A DNA stretch of 64,000 nucleotides from Sthenelais limicola (GCA_942159475.1 OW804097.1:39630298-39694297); one strand, 5' to 3'. Shown: positions 20,840-32,900, counted from the stretch's first letter. The notes: generated by a model not told the origin, from the letters alone. Translations and numbers: made by a program.

Positions 20840-22539
20840 ATCTTTAGACATAAGTCTAGTGTGACTTCTGAATTAAATTTATGATATCTTGTTGGTCTGT
20901 CAGCGACCCATTTTGGGGGATTTCTCTTAATCTGTACATAGGGAAACTAATGAATGATATCTCGTTGTAATTTCAATGTCTCAATTTTAAAAATTAAATT
21001 AAAGTCTGACTTATAAATTAAATGTATATACATGATATTTCGTCATGATGTCAGCAATACATTTTCAAATTCTCTCTAAATCCAAACCTCTCTATATATC
21101 TTGTTTAAGTAAGATATTAGATTTTTACAGGTTAAACGAGATTAAAAATGTTATCAGTGCTAGGTCATGTATGAATTCATTGTTCAATTGTAAAGTGTGA
21201 ATTATTAGTGCATGAAAAGTATACAGAGATTCGATTGACAAACAATTCTTGTCTGAAAATATTATATCTGTTCAAGAGGAATTAAGCATTGCTCGTAAAT
21301 ATTGATGGTCTCCATGAAATTGGTCTGTTTGTGCTAATTATCTATTAATATCATATGAAAATCGGTCTGTTTGAGACAATTTTAATGATTATTATATCAG
21401 AATCCGTGTGTTTGGGAGAGTTATTAATAATTATTATAGTAACATTGGTCTGTTTAAGAAGATCGGTTTGTTTGTGCTAATTATTCATGACTATTATATC
21501 AAAAGCGGTCTGTTTGATTCTATTTTTATGATTATTATATCAGAATCCGTCTGTTTGAGAGAGTTATTAATAATTATTATAGTAAAATCGGTCTGTTTAA
21601 GAAGATTGAGAGTTATTACAAATGAGTCACTGACCAAACTTCTATCGTCTGATAGTGAATCAAATAACATTTTCAGTATGATATACTATTTCCTGTATGA
21701 GCTATAACATAATAAAAAGGAGATCTTATCAACTTATGTGTATTGTTGTCCATCTATTTCATTCGTCAAACAAAATGAAACTAATATAATTAATAGTTTT
21801 TTTATGAATTGAAGCAGATCTTCTCAAGCAGACAATCAACAAGATCGAGAGGGGTTTCATATTATCGTTTGGTAAAGAAAATGGATTCAGGCTTCATGGA
21901 TCGTCCCTATCATTAACCAGAAGTGTTGAGCTCGGGAGTACAGCTAAGACTCTTTTAAAAAATGGAAATACAATTAATACCAATATTCCAGTTCTCTAGT
22001 GGAACTGTCACCGACCGAACCCACTTTTAAATCACATGAATTCTCCAACGTGAACAACAAAATATCCTTTAACGAATTAAAAATAGAGAAAGAAGTCCCT
22101 TATTATTAATGAAATATAATAGAATTGATGGGAATATTCTTCCCTTTTTTAAAAATGAGTTTGAAACGAAGTCATGTCAGATAAAATGCTTCGTCACAAT
22201 AATTACTGAAAAGAGAAAAGGTTGCATCTGAACTAAAAACTAAAACTTAGATAAAAATAAATGGGCATATACGATTGTAAATTGTATCTTCTTACAGGGT
22301 ATAACATAAAATAGCACAACGCTGATATCAAAATAGCATTTTTTTAAGTTGTTTTAGAAGAATAAATGGTGGGTTCGGTCGGTGACACTGTATCCAAGGG
22401 TCTGACATATAAAAATCCCCCAATGAGTCAATATTTGGAATTAGTGTCTAATATTTCTGCCGTTGCTACCTCTGGTCAATGTCTACGCTTGGTTAAAATT
22501 ATAAAGTATTTAAACAACATTTGATTTTGACCTCTTTTG
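20840..22539. repeat. Non-coding right arm with GGTCTGTTTG repeats
   Basis: AT-rich. Between 21300 and 21620 the phrases CGGTCTGTTTGAGA and TTATTAATAATTATTATAGT recur. One pair of about 75-bp blocks (near 21387 and 21530) is spaced about 143 bp, a decayed tandem duplication. The frame at 21408-21707 is the translation of this repeat and not a gene. The rest holds the subterminal 14-mers. Confidence 0.6.
21626..22386. repeat. Right subterminal 14-mer array
   Basis: Two full copies, GTCACCGACCGAAC at 22007 and reverse GTTCGGTCGGTGAC at 22373, and a decayed copy GTCACTGACCAAAC at 21626. The repeats are absent from the central coding half of the element. Confidence 0.8.
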
Positions 22540-22563
22540 TACCACTTTCGTGGGAATTGACCA
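22540..22563 (-). repeat. Right terminal inverted repeat
   Basis: Exact complement of the left terminus; similarity fades after a few more A/T bases inward. The outer flank TATATGG fits a TATA target duplication. Confidence 0.9.
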
Positions 22564-22567
22564 TATA

Positions 22568-23786
22568 TGGTATCCCTGTCTGCATATGCCACATGTTCGT
22601 GTTCTTTTTCTTTGGGAATAAGGCCCACCTATAGCGACTATACGCTCCAACACATAGTGGTCTCATAATACAAACAAATACTTAGCTAAATGTGTTATAA
22701 TAACCACGCCCCTACCAAATTATGTCTTGCGTGCTCTAGAACTATCTGTACATTTATGCCTGTATGTCTGTATATATTGCTTACTATCTTTTGTATGTAC
22801 ATATTGTCTATCGTCTGTTTATTACATGTACTGTGTGATACTGTCATACTTTGATCCCATACCTCCCAAACTGGTTGGGAAAAAACTAAGCCAATGTCAC
22901 ATGACGGTCATATGGATATTAGTTACGCCGAGACCCTATATTTGTAATTTTCGAGTCAAATTCTGAGTTATACTGAAGATTATACGGCGAATCAAAAATA
23001 CTTATTCCATAAGAAGTCCTGACGCTGGGCTTCAACCCCCCCCCCCCCCCCATACTCCCTCTGCACTAAATAGCTAGATTATAAACTAGACTGTAACATC
23101 CACCCCATCCCATATCATTAACTGTAACATCATCAAATCTCGCCAAATTACTCACCAGTAAGAACTTAAGAAGTTATTCATGTAAAAAACGTTCCTCACC
23201 TGATTATATTGAATTCCTATTATCACATTATAATACATGTTTGCGTTAACTCTCTGCAATTATTAAATGGATAAAGATCTAAGCATCAGTGCGCCATGAA
23301 AAGCACCTGAATTTGTGAGCCCCGTATCTGATATTTCCTGAATAAAATATTTTTCAAAACGTGAAAAAAAAGCGGGGATGGCAGCATTTGCATTGCTACT
23401 ATTTTCTCCTGACTTGTAATTTCTAAGAGTGTACCAGTCCTAGGGCCTGTGCGGAAGGTTGAAGTGGAGAGAATGTCTTGAGTTTTTGAGTTGTATACTA
23501 ACATAACAGCGAGGATCTTTAGTATCCCTTTATATACACACTCCCCCTTGATGTGTCTCTTATATTCAGTATCTGATAGTAAACATCAAAGTAAAGGGAG
23601 TTTTAAAAATATAATACGGGTTTTTATGTCTGTATGCATATAGGTGTGTATATAGTGCATGCATGTGTGTATAACATACATATATATATGCAGTATAGGA
23701 ATATAGAGAAATAACAATAGTTTATTTATAGATACATTTGAGTTCTGTATCATAATAGATGTATACCTGTGTACAAAAACATGTAC
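22568..23786. other. Probable LINE 3' continuation, then empty flank
   Basis: The first few hundred bases after the transposon (TGTATGTCTGTATATATTGC and similar) plausibly continue the LINE 3' untranslated region split at 13467. A C17-type homopolymer lies at about 23036-23051. I see no gene in the remainder. Confidence 0.4.
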
Positions 23787-24011
23787 GGGTCAGATTTTCA
23801 GAAAATGTACAATTGGCAGCTGTACACATTTAGTAAACTTTGCTAAATTATGCTGCAATTTTGTCAATACTAGGTAAATTCGAGTATATTCGGCCTTGCA
23901 TTGATTCTAGCAATCTGTTTGGTTAGTTTGGTCTGTATTTTTAACTTTATTTTCGTCTGAAATTCAGAGAATTGGTGAATGCGAATTGTACATTTTCTGA
24001 CGATCTGACCC
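23787..24011. mobile_element. M3-family small inverted-repeat element
   Basis: 225 bp with termini GGGTCAGATTTTCAGAAAAT and the complement of ATTTTCTGACGATCTGACCC. Related copies are at 44733-44973 and 50179-50413. No coding capacity. Confidence 0.8.
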
Positions 24012-24591
24012 ATACATGTGTATATGAACATGTACTATATAAACATCTTAATTTGTGTTAGCCACGATAGTAATGATTAACTAACAATAGCTGAACACCC
24101 CCGCCCCTCCCTGTCACACACATCCTTTTCACGTTTTGTGCCCCAAAAGTATAGAAATTTATTAGGATTCTGAGTTTAACTACATATCCTACTTCGTGAA
24201 TACGATTTACAAATTCTACTTGCGTTCGTAATTAGCCCCATGGAATTAGTTGCAACTTTCATTTAAACAATACCAACAGCAATATTGAACATCACAACAT
24301 TATTAAGCCAATGAATCATATTTGATTTTACTATTGCAGTCTGAGCTATAGGGCCCTACATGGATCAACGCATAGTTTTCACACGAACAAGCCATTTTGG
24401 GGATAGTAAAATGTCGGTGTTTTAACTGTTTTTTTTTTTTTTAAAACACTATGCCATTTTGCAGTTTAAAACAATGGAATTTTGGGGAAATAGACTCGGA
24501 CCTCCATCATAATATTATTTCTATCTTGGTGATCTTAGCTGCCCACTCGTCTGCCATGGCTTCAGTATACTCTAGTGGCAAGGTCAGTCAC

Positions 24592-24972
24592 ATGTGATGT
24601 GTTACAGGGAAATGAGTCACAAGTCGCAAAAATAGATTTTGAGATACCTTCATATTTGAATTGATGAGATCGAGCAGATTCCAATGATAGTCTATTTTTG
24701 ATTTCTATTTTTGAAAAAAAAAAGTTTGCAACATCTCAGGGTGGACAAATACTAGAAAAGATGCTAAATATACTCCAAAGACCTTATACACCTTAGAAAC
24801 GCATGTATGTATTCAATACATTGTCTTGAAATTTGGTAGATGTATTCATACGAGTTAAAGTGGTAGATACCCTAAATATGAAAAAATTCCTACAAAGAGA
24901 TCTTGTCAATAAATCATTTTAAAAATTAGCAATTTTGCGATTTGCGACTCATTTTTCCGAAACACATCATAT
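24592..24972. mobile_element. M2-family small inverted-repeat element, complete
   Basis: Termini ATGTGATGTGTTACAGGGAA / AATGAGTCACAAGTCGCAAA and, inverted at the right, TTTGCGATTTGCGACTCATTT / CGAAACACATCAT. Each terminus carries a TGAGTC(A/G)C box. A 380-bp AT-rich body has no ORF. It serves as the reference for the broken copies at 3601, 16188 and 57443. Confidence 0.8.
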
Positions 24973-25685
24973 ATATGGATTGGGCATTGCCTGCTTGGAC
25001 CATCATCCATGGACCAGTTGGGCCTAACAAGGGGCATGCGGGAGGCGGGGGTGGGTGGATAGACCACCAGTTCTGCAGGGGTCGACTGGCCGGGATAAAG
25101 TGATACCTGCGAATGGTTTATTTAAGGCTCACATGACTGGAGGAATGCCAGAGCGAGGCTAGTAAAGTGCCCGTATGTTTAGAGACGCTGCCACGCTTTG
25201 TTTACGGGACGCCAAGCAAAACACGTCCGTCAGAGGGCGTTACATGCCTGCCAGGGGGGCATGTAACTTCCCCTCATCTCGCCTACCCATAAGCCACCAC
25301 CCTACAGTCTACTTTGCATGAATTGATAAAGGGGACCCACGATTCTAAGAAGTAATATTCTTCAAATACAATATTTATTAGTAGCTAGTGTAGCTAGTGC
25401 AGTACACAGAATTGTATGGTTAGAATTTAGACATCAAATTAATACTGTGCTTCTATAAGTTCTCTGTAACTGAAACTAGGATTTACCATTAGTATGTTTT
25501 TATTATACTATATATATATATATTGAATTTTTATTCATGAATTTTTAACAATTACATAGTCATGAAAAGGGCATACAATTCTACAGTGCAGGTCTTCCAA
25601 TGTGTCCTAAATAAAGTGAAAAACGAACATATATCTTGATTTACATAGTAATTCGTCAATGATTTAGGCTCAGTGTTACAATTTT
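24973..25685. other. Intergenic or intronic, no gene seen
   Basis: Mixed sequence with a GC-richer patch at 24990-25290 (GGGGCATGCGGGAGGCGGGG; CCAGGGGGGCATGTAACTTC) that could be an exon-free regulatory patch. The rest is AT-rich. Nothing else is supported. Confidence 0.35.
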
Positions 25686-25770
25686 TATAGAGAGGTACTT
25701 AGGTAATATTTAGGTCCTATTGTACTTTAAGACCTTTAGGACCTAAATATTACCTAAGTACCTCTCTATA
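25686..25770. repeat. Perfect 33-bp stem hairpin
   Basis: Left arm 25686-25718 (TATAGAGAGGTACTTAGGTA...) and right arm 25738-25770 are exact complements with a 19-nt loop. There is no mismatch in 33 bp, so it is recent or under constraint. Hairpin RNA potential is obvious, but transcription is unknown. Confidence 0.9.
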
Positions 25771-25849
25771 GTGAAGTTGGATTTAAAAAGTTAAAATCTT
25801 CAAATGCACTATACTGAAATTAATTTATATTGTTATAGATATCGTAGAA

Positions 25850-26189
25850 ATAGGGGATTTGCATGTGTCAAATGTTGGTACTGCCCATGTCTGTTATAGT
25901 GCATCCTGGGATGGATTCTGATACACATTTTTGGCAACATTTTTATCGAGAACTGCAAGAATGTTTTCACCAATATCATAACTTGTATAAATGACCTATG
26001 CAAATGCATGATTGGAAAGATGGGTACATGTGTTATGGAAACATGTATAAACATGGATATTGGTATTAGAGCATTGATAAATACACCATGCTAAACATAG
26101 CATGTTTTCTATAGATTTTATACTGTGCCATTAGTCCCATACTTCCATGCGATTCGAGATTCAGAATGGCGGCTATGCAAATCCCCTAT
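25850..26189. mobile_element. M1-family small inverted-repeat element
   Basis: Termini ATAGGGGATTTGCATG and, inverted, CTATGCAAATCCCCTAT. The body has ATGGCGGCTATGCAAAT near the right end and GGCAACATTTTTATCGAGAA in the left half. The latter gives the empty site for the retrotransposon in the copy at 58537. Both ends contain the octamer ATTTGCAT. No coding capacity. Confidence 0.8.
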
Positions 26190-28200
26190 TGCATTTGACT
26201 TTTTGATAAAGCTGCATTCTCGGTTATTACCCCCAACAAATCTTACCAAATGTATATATTGCTTCATCTATAGGACTGAAGTGATCAATATGTCGCTGCT
26301 GTGTTATATATTCATACAATAATTTGAAGTCGAATCGACCAAGAAAAAACGCGCATTGGTGAGCGAAACCATGGCAGTAAAGGAATTCGGCGGGCCACTA
26401 ATATCAGCATTTTATATGAAGCCCCCCCCCCCCCCCACACACACACACATCAAAATCAACAGGGAGAAATCGTCCTCAATTTTGGTCAAATGACTTTCAG
26501 ATCGGTAGGAACAGAGCGGAACAGAACGTAGAAAATGTTTAGTTCATGATCGAAGTTACTTGAGAATGCAGCTTTTAATTAAAGACCTTGATTCTTGACA
26601 TTTTGTTCATGTATTACTGCTATGTTTCAACATTATGGTATTGTAGTGAGATCCAGGAAGAACTGTTCTAAGCAGATCTATGTAATACTTTACCATGTCT
26701 CTTCTAGTCCTATGTAAAGAAATAAAAGAATCAATCAAGTTCCTGGGAGGGATATAGTCTCATCCTAAATGCACTGAAAAGAAAAGAAAACAGGGGCAAT
26801 ATCCCGTTTCATATTGTTTGTTTATATGTTTGAATGTTTATTTGTATCGTATAGCGAGTACATACATCTCTGTACAGATAATAACTAACATGCAATAAAC
26901 AATATAACATATCAACTACTCTAACATGCATATTAACTCATATAAATATAATGACAGGAATGTGGGTCGAGTACGTATGCATACTTTCTAGAATAATGAA
27001 GAACAAATAGATAGTACATGATTGTACAGTTTGCAAATATATATACCATCCTCATTCATACAATCTCACCCATCTATATCCTTCTGTTCTATATAATATG
27101 CTAAAGGAAGTAATACACATATAATAATATGCAGGATACAGACTGGATGGGACAAGATCTATAAAGGCAATATGATGAACTAGGCATTCGTTGGAAGACC
27201 TGGCTAATCAGGAATTCATTTTTGTATTAACCAGACATCGAGCTACCTATGTTCAACAAGATCAGCTAAATAAAGAATATTTGAATTGAATTGAATTGAA
27301 GGGCAACATATTAGTCTTAAGTTAATTCCATATCTCACCCCCCCACCCCCCCCCCACCCCCCCACACACACACCCCATGTACACGCACACAAACCTCAAG
27401 CCCATTTTCCTAGATTGTCGATCTCTCTGAACCCCATTTTTCTAAAAATGTGGCTTTCTCTCAACCTCGTTTTCTATAATGTGATATCTGATGATGTTTG
27501 ATCAGATACGGCAGAGTGCTTACGCAGACGAATCAAGTCCAATGCATTTTCGATTGCTGGAGGCTTGTTCCATTCTCTCTATTTATTATACATCCATGCT
27601 GTATGGGACGTGCAATGAATGGGGAGCAATACAAATGTCCATATTTGACACTTAATTTGCGATTTGAAATCGAATTTGTTTTGATATTTTATGGTGATCC
27701 ATACTTTCTTTTTTAAAACGAAGATATGTATTGCAAAATTCCCTTTTGCTAAGGGCATATGGTAATAGTGAATGGAACTCGGTCGATTATGGTCTCTCTC
27801 TTTCTCTTCTGTCCTCTTCTCCCTTTACCTTCTGTCTTCCCCATCCCCCTCTCTCCCTCTCCCTACCTCCCCCATCTCACCCATTGAAACACTTAATAGT
27901 AACCCCTCCGTCCCTCTGGTACCTTAAGGTCAGTGCTCAGGGTCACGACCCCTTGACCAGCTCAGAGCCATTTACACAGACATTCTGACAATATTGTTAT
28001 AAACTATCTGACAATCTCAATATAGGCGGAGACTGGGGGTAAGATGGCTATAGGTAAACAAGATTCAATGGATTCATATTACTATGAATAAATATACTTA
28101 CAACTAAATATTATCATTTAATCAGGAGAACAGATGTAAATATATCAAATAATGGTATTGGAATTTCGGGTCCATTCAGTATTATTACATTAAACTTAAT
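26190..28200. other. Non-coding stretch with retroposon tail
   Basis: Contains C-runs at about 26420 and 27340-27362. At 27130-27300 there is a retroposon 3' tail reading TTGGAAGACCTGGCTAATCA and ending in AATAAAG then (TTGAA)n. A similar, shorter tail lies at 35019-35152. Short open frames at 27498 and 27731 show no domain and are not called. Confidence 0.5.
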
Positions 28201-28259
28201 CCTGGAAGGTTTTTTGTTATGTTACAACATTTTGCTTTCGCCCACTGCATGCCAATATA

Positions 28260-28600
28260 TATTCTATTTCTAGAGAAGAGAGAGAAAGAGAAAAAGGGAG
28301 AGAGAGTGGGCGGGTAAGGAGGGGGCAAAGAAGGGGGGAAACATTACAAGGAGAAAGAGAGGAAGAGCGGAAGGGCATGAAGGGGAATTGTGTGAGTGGA
28401 AGGGTGGCAAGGGGAAGGAAAGGGTGAAAACTAGCAGATAAAGCAAGACACCAAAAAGAAGAGAAAGAACGGAGGGGAGAGAAAGAGAGAGTGGGAGGGT
28501 GGAAGGAAGAGAGAGTGGGAGAGGGACTGATGGAGAGAGGGAGTGGTAGAGGAAGAGAGGGAGAGCTACATATAGGAACAGATAGAGAGGGAGAGTGGAA

Positions 28601-28636
<36 letters not shown>

Positions 28637-28680
28637 AGAGAGAGACGTTGAGAGGCGGGATCGAGGAAGAAGAAAATAGG
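28260..28680. repeat. GA-rich low-complexity block
   Basis: About 420 bp of GAGA/GGAA runs, including an uninterrupted (GA)n near 28604-28632. The long minus-strand frames are Leu/Ser/Pro strings from this composition. Confidence 0.85.
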
Positions 28681-31600
28681 ATTGGTTTGCCTGAAGAATT
28701 TGAAAAAATAACATAATAGCATAAAAAAATATATTCATTTCAACAGAGAAACATGAAAATATATCAAATATGTACTTGAGTTGGAATGGACGGCCTGCTC
28801 ACCAGTCAGATACTCATAGTGGAGTTTCAGATGAAAAGTGTGTAAAATGATTTGGTTTGAAATCGAGATATCGCCATGAATAGATCCATTAATAGTCTAT
28901 CTATAATTTTAAGATCAGAGGGCCTGGCGTACAATTGATCTGATTACAATTAAAATATTCCTCACTAAGCAATTTTACCTGAGTATGTAGGACTAAAATG
29001 TAGCATCGTCTATATTGCAAATTCCTTCCCTAAACCAGTAGCTTAGCAAGGAAAAGTAGCCAAGGAATGAAACTATGCAGAAAGGATTTATTATGCAACG
29101 GGCCGCTGAGCTTGGGTTCAGAAGTGGACAGATGGACAAATAAAGAACTCAATACTAATATTCCAAACACTTAGGATATAAATTTTATAGAAATATATCT
29201 ACATTTACACTATTACTTCTGCGAGAATTGCTGGCATATCAAACGCGCCATGAAATATCAGTGTGTTTGGATTAAGTCACCGGATACCCTTTATCACAAA
29301 TAAGTACATTGTTCCTATTTTTCAAAACAATGCACCGAGGGACTTCATGTAATCCGCCATTGGCTTTTTAGTACCAGACAAAGAGATGATAATAGCGCTT
29401 TAGAGTCATGATATATTCTCAAATAAATGTGATCAAACGTCACCATCCCCCCCTTGGTTCCTTAGTTAAACTAGCTTTATCATAATTGTTTTAATTCTCT
29501 TTGTGATGTGTTTTCACGAAAGCAGGCCCCTGAGTTGAGATATTGGTGTCTAATCACAAAATAGGGATATTTTTTTGCGACTCAGACTGAAATGTTCTCT
29601 ATAGTTATACCGAGATTTCAATTAGGGTAATTAAAAATATCATCAAATTTCTCACAATGAAAAGGCCCAATATTGGAGGAATTCAATGATGAGTCTTTAC
29701 TTGTGTAGTCCTTCTCTATTATTTCTCTATTAAACTGGACAATTAGAAGGACCTTTGGCTAAGTAATCTATTGTTCTGGTCCCTGAAACCCATAGCACTT
29801 TTATATTAATGGCAAATATCATATTCCTAGGTTACCATCCTTTTAAAGGAAAAGGTTTGGTAAAAAAAAAAAAGATTATCTGCCAATATATTTACAACTT
29901 AATGTTTTTAGTGTCATTTTTAAGATCAATCATACTATTGCAATACCTAATATGATCTCTTTTTTTCCGGACGTGCGACTGGTTTGGTGAAAATAACTTT
30001 AGCTTTAACCAGCAAAAAACTTAAAGAATTTTCATTTCTTACAGTGAGCCAAGAGAAATATAAAGTCCATTCTAAGACCGATCAATGTATTCCCCCTGAT
30101 ACACATAGTGGCACACTTATTTGAAAACTAATCTCTATGGAATTATGAACAATCGTTGTTGTACAATTATAATTTCTTTCAAAAGCCAAAAGGCTTCTGA
30201 ATCTGTGGTTTGGCGAATATATTTACTAAACACCTATTTAACTGTGAAACATCTCGATACACATTTCTCCCGTTTAAACAGATTTGTTTTAGTCGATCGG
30301 ACACATTGTCCCAATATTTGAAGTATTTTCACAGAAACAATAACAAATACCAGGGGTATATTGTTAGGAGCAAGCTTTCCCACAGCTTGCATAAGCGACT
30401 AATAATAAACGTTAAGTTATTCATAACACTCTATATGGTTTACATAACAACGGTCTGCTGCTTACATGCCTTTACCAGGCAGACATATTGAATATGAGCT
30501 GCTCTATGTTTAGCCTTGTGAGGTGCTCATTGGAGAAGGTGGTATTTTACATTAGTCAATCTGCTAAACATTATAATTGTTCATTTTCTTTATAAAAGCA
30601 TGAAAATTGATATTTAATTATGTAGGAATCAATACAAGAGGCAGATCTCACTCGTTCTCTGTTGCTAAGATCTAAAGTAGACACCATTTTGTTTGTCTAC
30701 TTTAATTATTTGCTTTTTTATGTATACATTGAATCATTATTTGCATTAGCCATTGCTCCAAGAGATGATGAAGGCAATATTGAATTGTCTTGTAATATTT
30801 ACAGCAAATGACATGGACAAAACGATGGGGGCTGAGACAAACTTGAAAGGATCCGTGCCAAAAAGGCCTGAGGGCCTGTGGAGGTTTGAATTAAATCGAA
30901 TTTGATAAACGTGTATTGCCTATTTGTCATTGGATATAACTCTGCACTAAATTAGCAGTTTTTCGTTGGTTGCCCTGAGGGCTGTTAGAGACTGAAGGGC
31001 GATGGGGGCATATGAGGTAGGCTGAGGGGATTGAGAAAGGATGAGGGAACTGGGGTGGGGGGAAGCTGAAGGGGCAACAATAGGGCTAAAATCCTTTGAC
31101 AGACAGTATAGCTCTCCATACATTCAACTTCTCCATATAGTAAATATATTTTTCATACAATATTATGTACGTACACATAGATCCGCAAAAGGAAGGGATA
31201 CAAATTGAAGAAATATTGAATTATCTTGTAAATATATTTTTTACAGTATTAAAATGTCATGGACAAGATGAAATAACAATTGATGTACCAATTGCCCAAT
31301 TGCCCTGGTGCCCCACAATCCTTCACTTCAACCATACATGTGCATACAGAGGCTAATGAAACTTCTCTATTACACACAATTATAGTTTCTAGCCTGGCAT
31401 ATCATGTGATTTAATGACTGCGTGTTTCGGTAGATAACCTTTACATTCCTCTTCCATACCCTGAGTGTAAATAAGATAGGAGGCACTCATATAACACGCT
31501 CTCTAACCTCTCTGTCCTCTTCTTTATCTCAGGAATAAGGAGCAGTGCAGATAATGAGTATTTATAAACTTTTCTCCACTTACATAAATTTGAGAATCAC

Positions 31601-32095
31601 TGCGAAAGATATCAGGCCGGTGTGTATGTTTAATGTTTATGTTTAAGAGGATAAATCAATTTATTCATGTCTATTTTATACATGCAGATACAAACTGGTC
31701 CAACAAACAACTGCCCCTGATTGAATTACCTCAGTTGACCTCTGGCCATTGTTAACACAACAGGGACCCAATCAGAGACCTGAATACATAGATAAAATCA
31801 TGAAAATGAGGCAGTTATCCCTTAACTAATTAATATTGACAATGGTTGAATAACGGTTGTCACTCGTTTACCTTCCCCCCACCTCCCCTTAACTATATAT
31901 GCTACCTCCCCACCTACCTTTGCCCTTCCCCCAGATAACAAAGATATCAGCCAGGTAGTCACTGCTTATCGGACGGGAGAATGACCTGATGCTTCCAGAA
32001 TAATTAAATCTTTACCTAAAAATTCTACAACTGTACGTTACTGTATGTGTATTGGGTGCAATTCCCACGCCAGACATTCGCGTTGGACTTGGCCT
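28681..32095. other. Intergenic or intronic, no gene seen
   Basis: AT-rich sequence. One diverged direct repeat is visible: ATATTGAATTGTCTTGTAAT at about 30777 and ATATTGAATTATCTTGTAAA at about 31211, each followed by CATGGACAA. Open frames at 30121, 30210 and 31165 have no recognisable motif, splice context or codon signal. Confidence 0.4.
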
Positions 32096-32104
32096 AGGCC
32101 GTCT

Positions 32105-32385
32105 CATGCAGCGTCTGTGAAATGGTCTGTAAAATGGTTTGCTAAATGCACTACAAAAAAGCCTGCAAATTAGACTGCAACATGGACTGCAAATTGGTCT
32201 GCAAGATGGTCTGTAATTTGGCTGGCATAATGGGCCACAAAATAGAATGCAAAATAGTCTGAGGAAATGGAATGCAAAATTATCTGCAAAAATTGAATGC
32301 AAAGTGGACTGCAAATTTGACTGCAAAATGTTTTACAAAACTGCAAATGCAAATTTGACTGCAAATTGGTATGCAAAATCGGGTG
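32105..32385 (+). repeat. Degenerate 12-bp minisatellite (CTGCAAAnTGG-like)
   Basis: About 22 imperfect units of roughly 11-13 bp built on GACTGCAAATTG / GTCTGCAAAATG. Because the period is near 12, open frames on both strands show four-residue rhythms (for example Cys/Lys on plus, Cys/Leu on minus). No evidence that either is translated. Confidence 0.75.
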
Positions 32386-32757
32386 ATCGGGTTGTAGAGA
32401 ACAACATTGAGAAGCTGTCAGGGCATCCAGAATATTCCAAAAATAGAGTGGTTGTCCAACAAGGTCCACTGGATGTTTGGGTCATTAATATGCTTTAGTA
32501 ACACATTTCCGGGTAATTTATGGTAGCCTATAATGCTGCGCGAAAGTATGGTGTTTATACCCGGTCGTTAAGTTAATAATTAAGACAGAAATATGGTTTA
32601 ATTAATATGTTGTATGGTGCAACCATTTGAATAAATGTAATACAAAAATCCTGTGTAAACTTTTCAATACAAGAAATTTCTTAATAATATTCAATACCTC
32701 TTAGTTGTCTGAAAACTGGTCATCGCAGTTTATAGAATCTCTGAACTAAGTGTGTTA

Positions 32758-32900
32758 TCCTGAGGGAAAACCTCTCAGTAGCTCCTCTCGCTCCAACGGT
32801 AGCTCCTCTCGCTTCATCCAGGGTTAGGAAAGCCATTAGCGCAGTAGGCGTCCAATCACTGACATACCATACTTATCTTTTCTGAGAGGATGTGAACCTC
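32758..32900. mobile_element. M4-family fragment
   Basis: Matches the body of the M4 copies at 42546, 43736 and 55505: AAAGCCATTAGCGCAGTAGG, TCCAATCACTGACATACCAT and CTTATCT. Its termini are eroded. It includes a local tandem duplication of GTAGCTCCTCTCGCT. Confidence 0.6.

Larger units (their letters stand above)
13467..22563. mobile_element. 9.1-kb DNA transposon with TIRs and subterminal repeats
   Basis: Perfect 24-bp inverted termini (TGGTCAATTCCCACGAAAGT...) at 13467-13490 and 22540-22563 are flanked by TATA on both sides (13463-13466, 22564-22567). A start one base later with ATAT is equally possible. Both ends carry scattered copies of the 14-mer GTCACCGACCGAAC in both orientations. 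One spliced plus-strand gene encodes a transposase-like protein. Later insertions include a Gag-bearing segment at 19403-20664, and an M2 relic with a hAT-like element in intron 2. It sits in the 3' region of the LINE, so it is younger than that copy. Confidence 0.88.

Noticed and set aside
21300..21620. Repeats that might suggest a CRISPR-like array
   Set aside because: Repeat units and spacers both diverge, spacing is irregular and the host is eukaryotic; it is a decayed tandem duplication.
28217..28738. 173- and 150-codon minus-strand frames
   Set aside because: Both come from the GA-rich block and overlap each other in different frames with the same residue bias.
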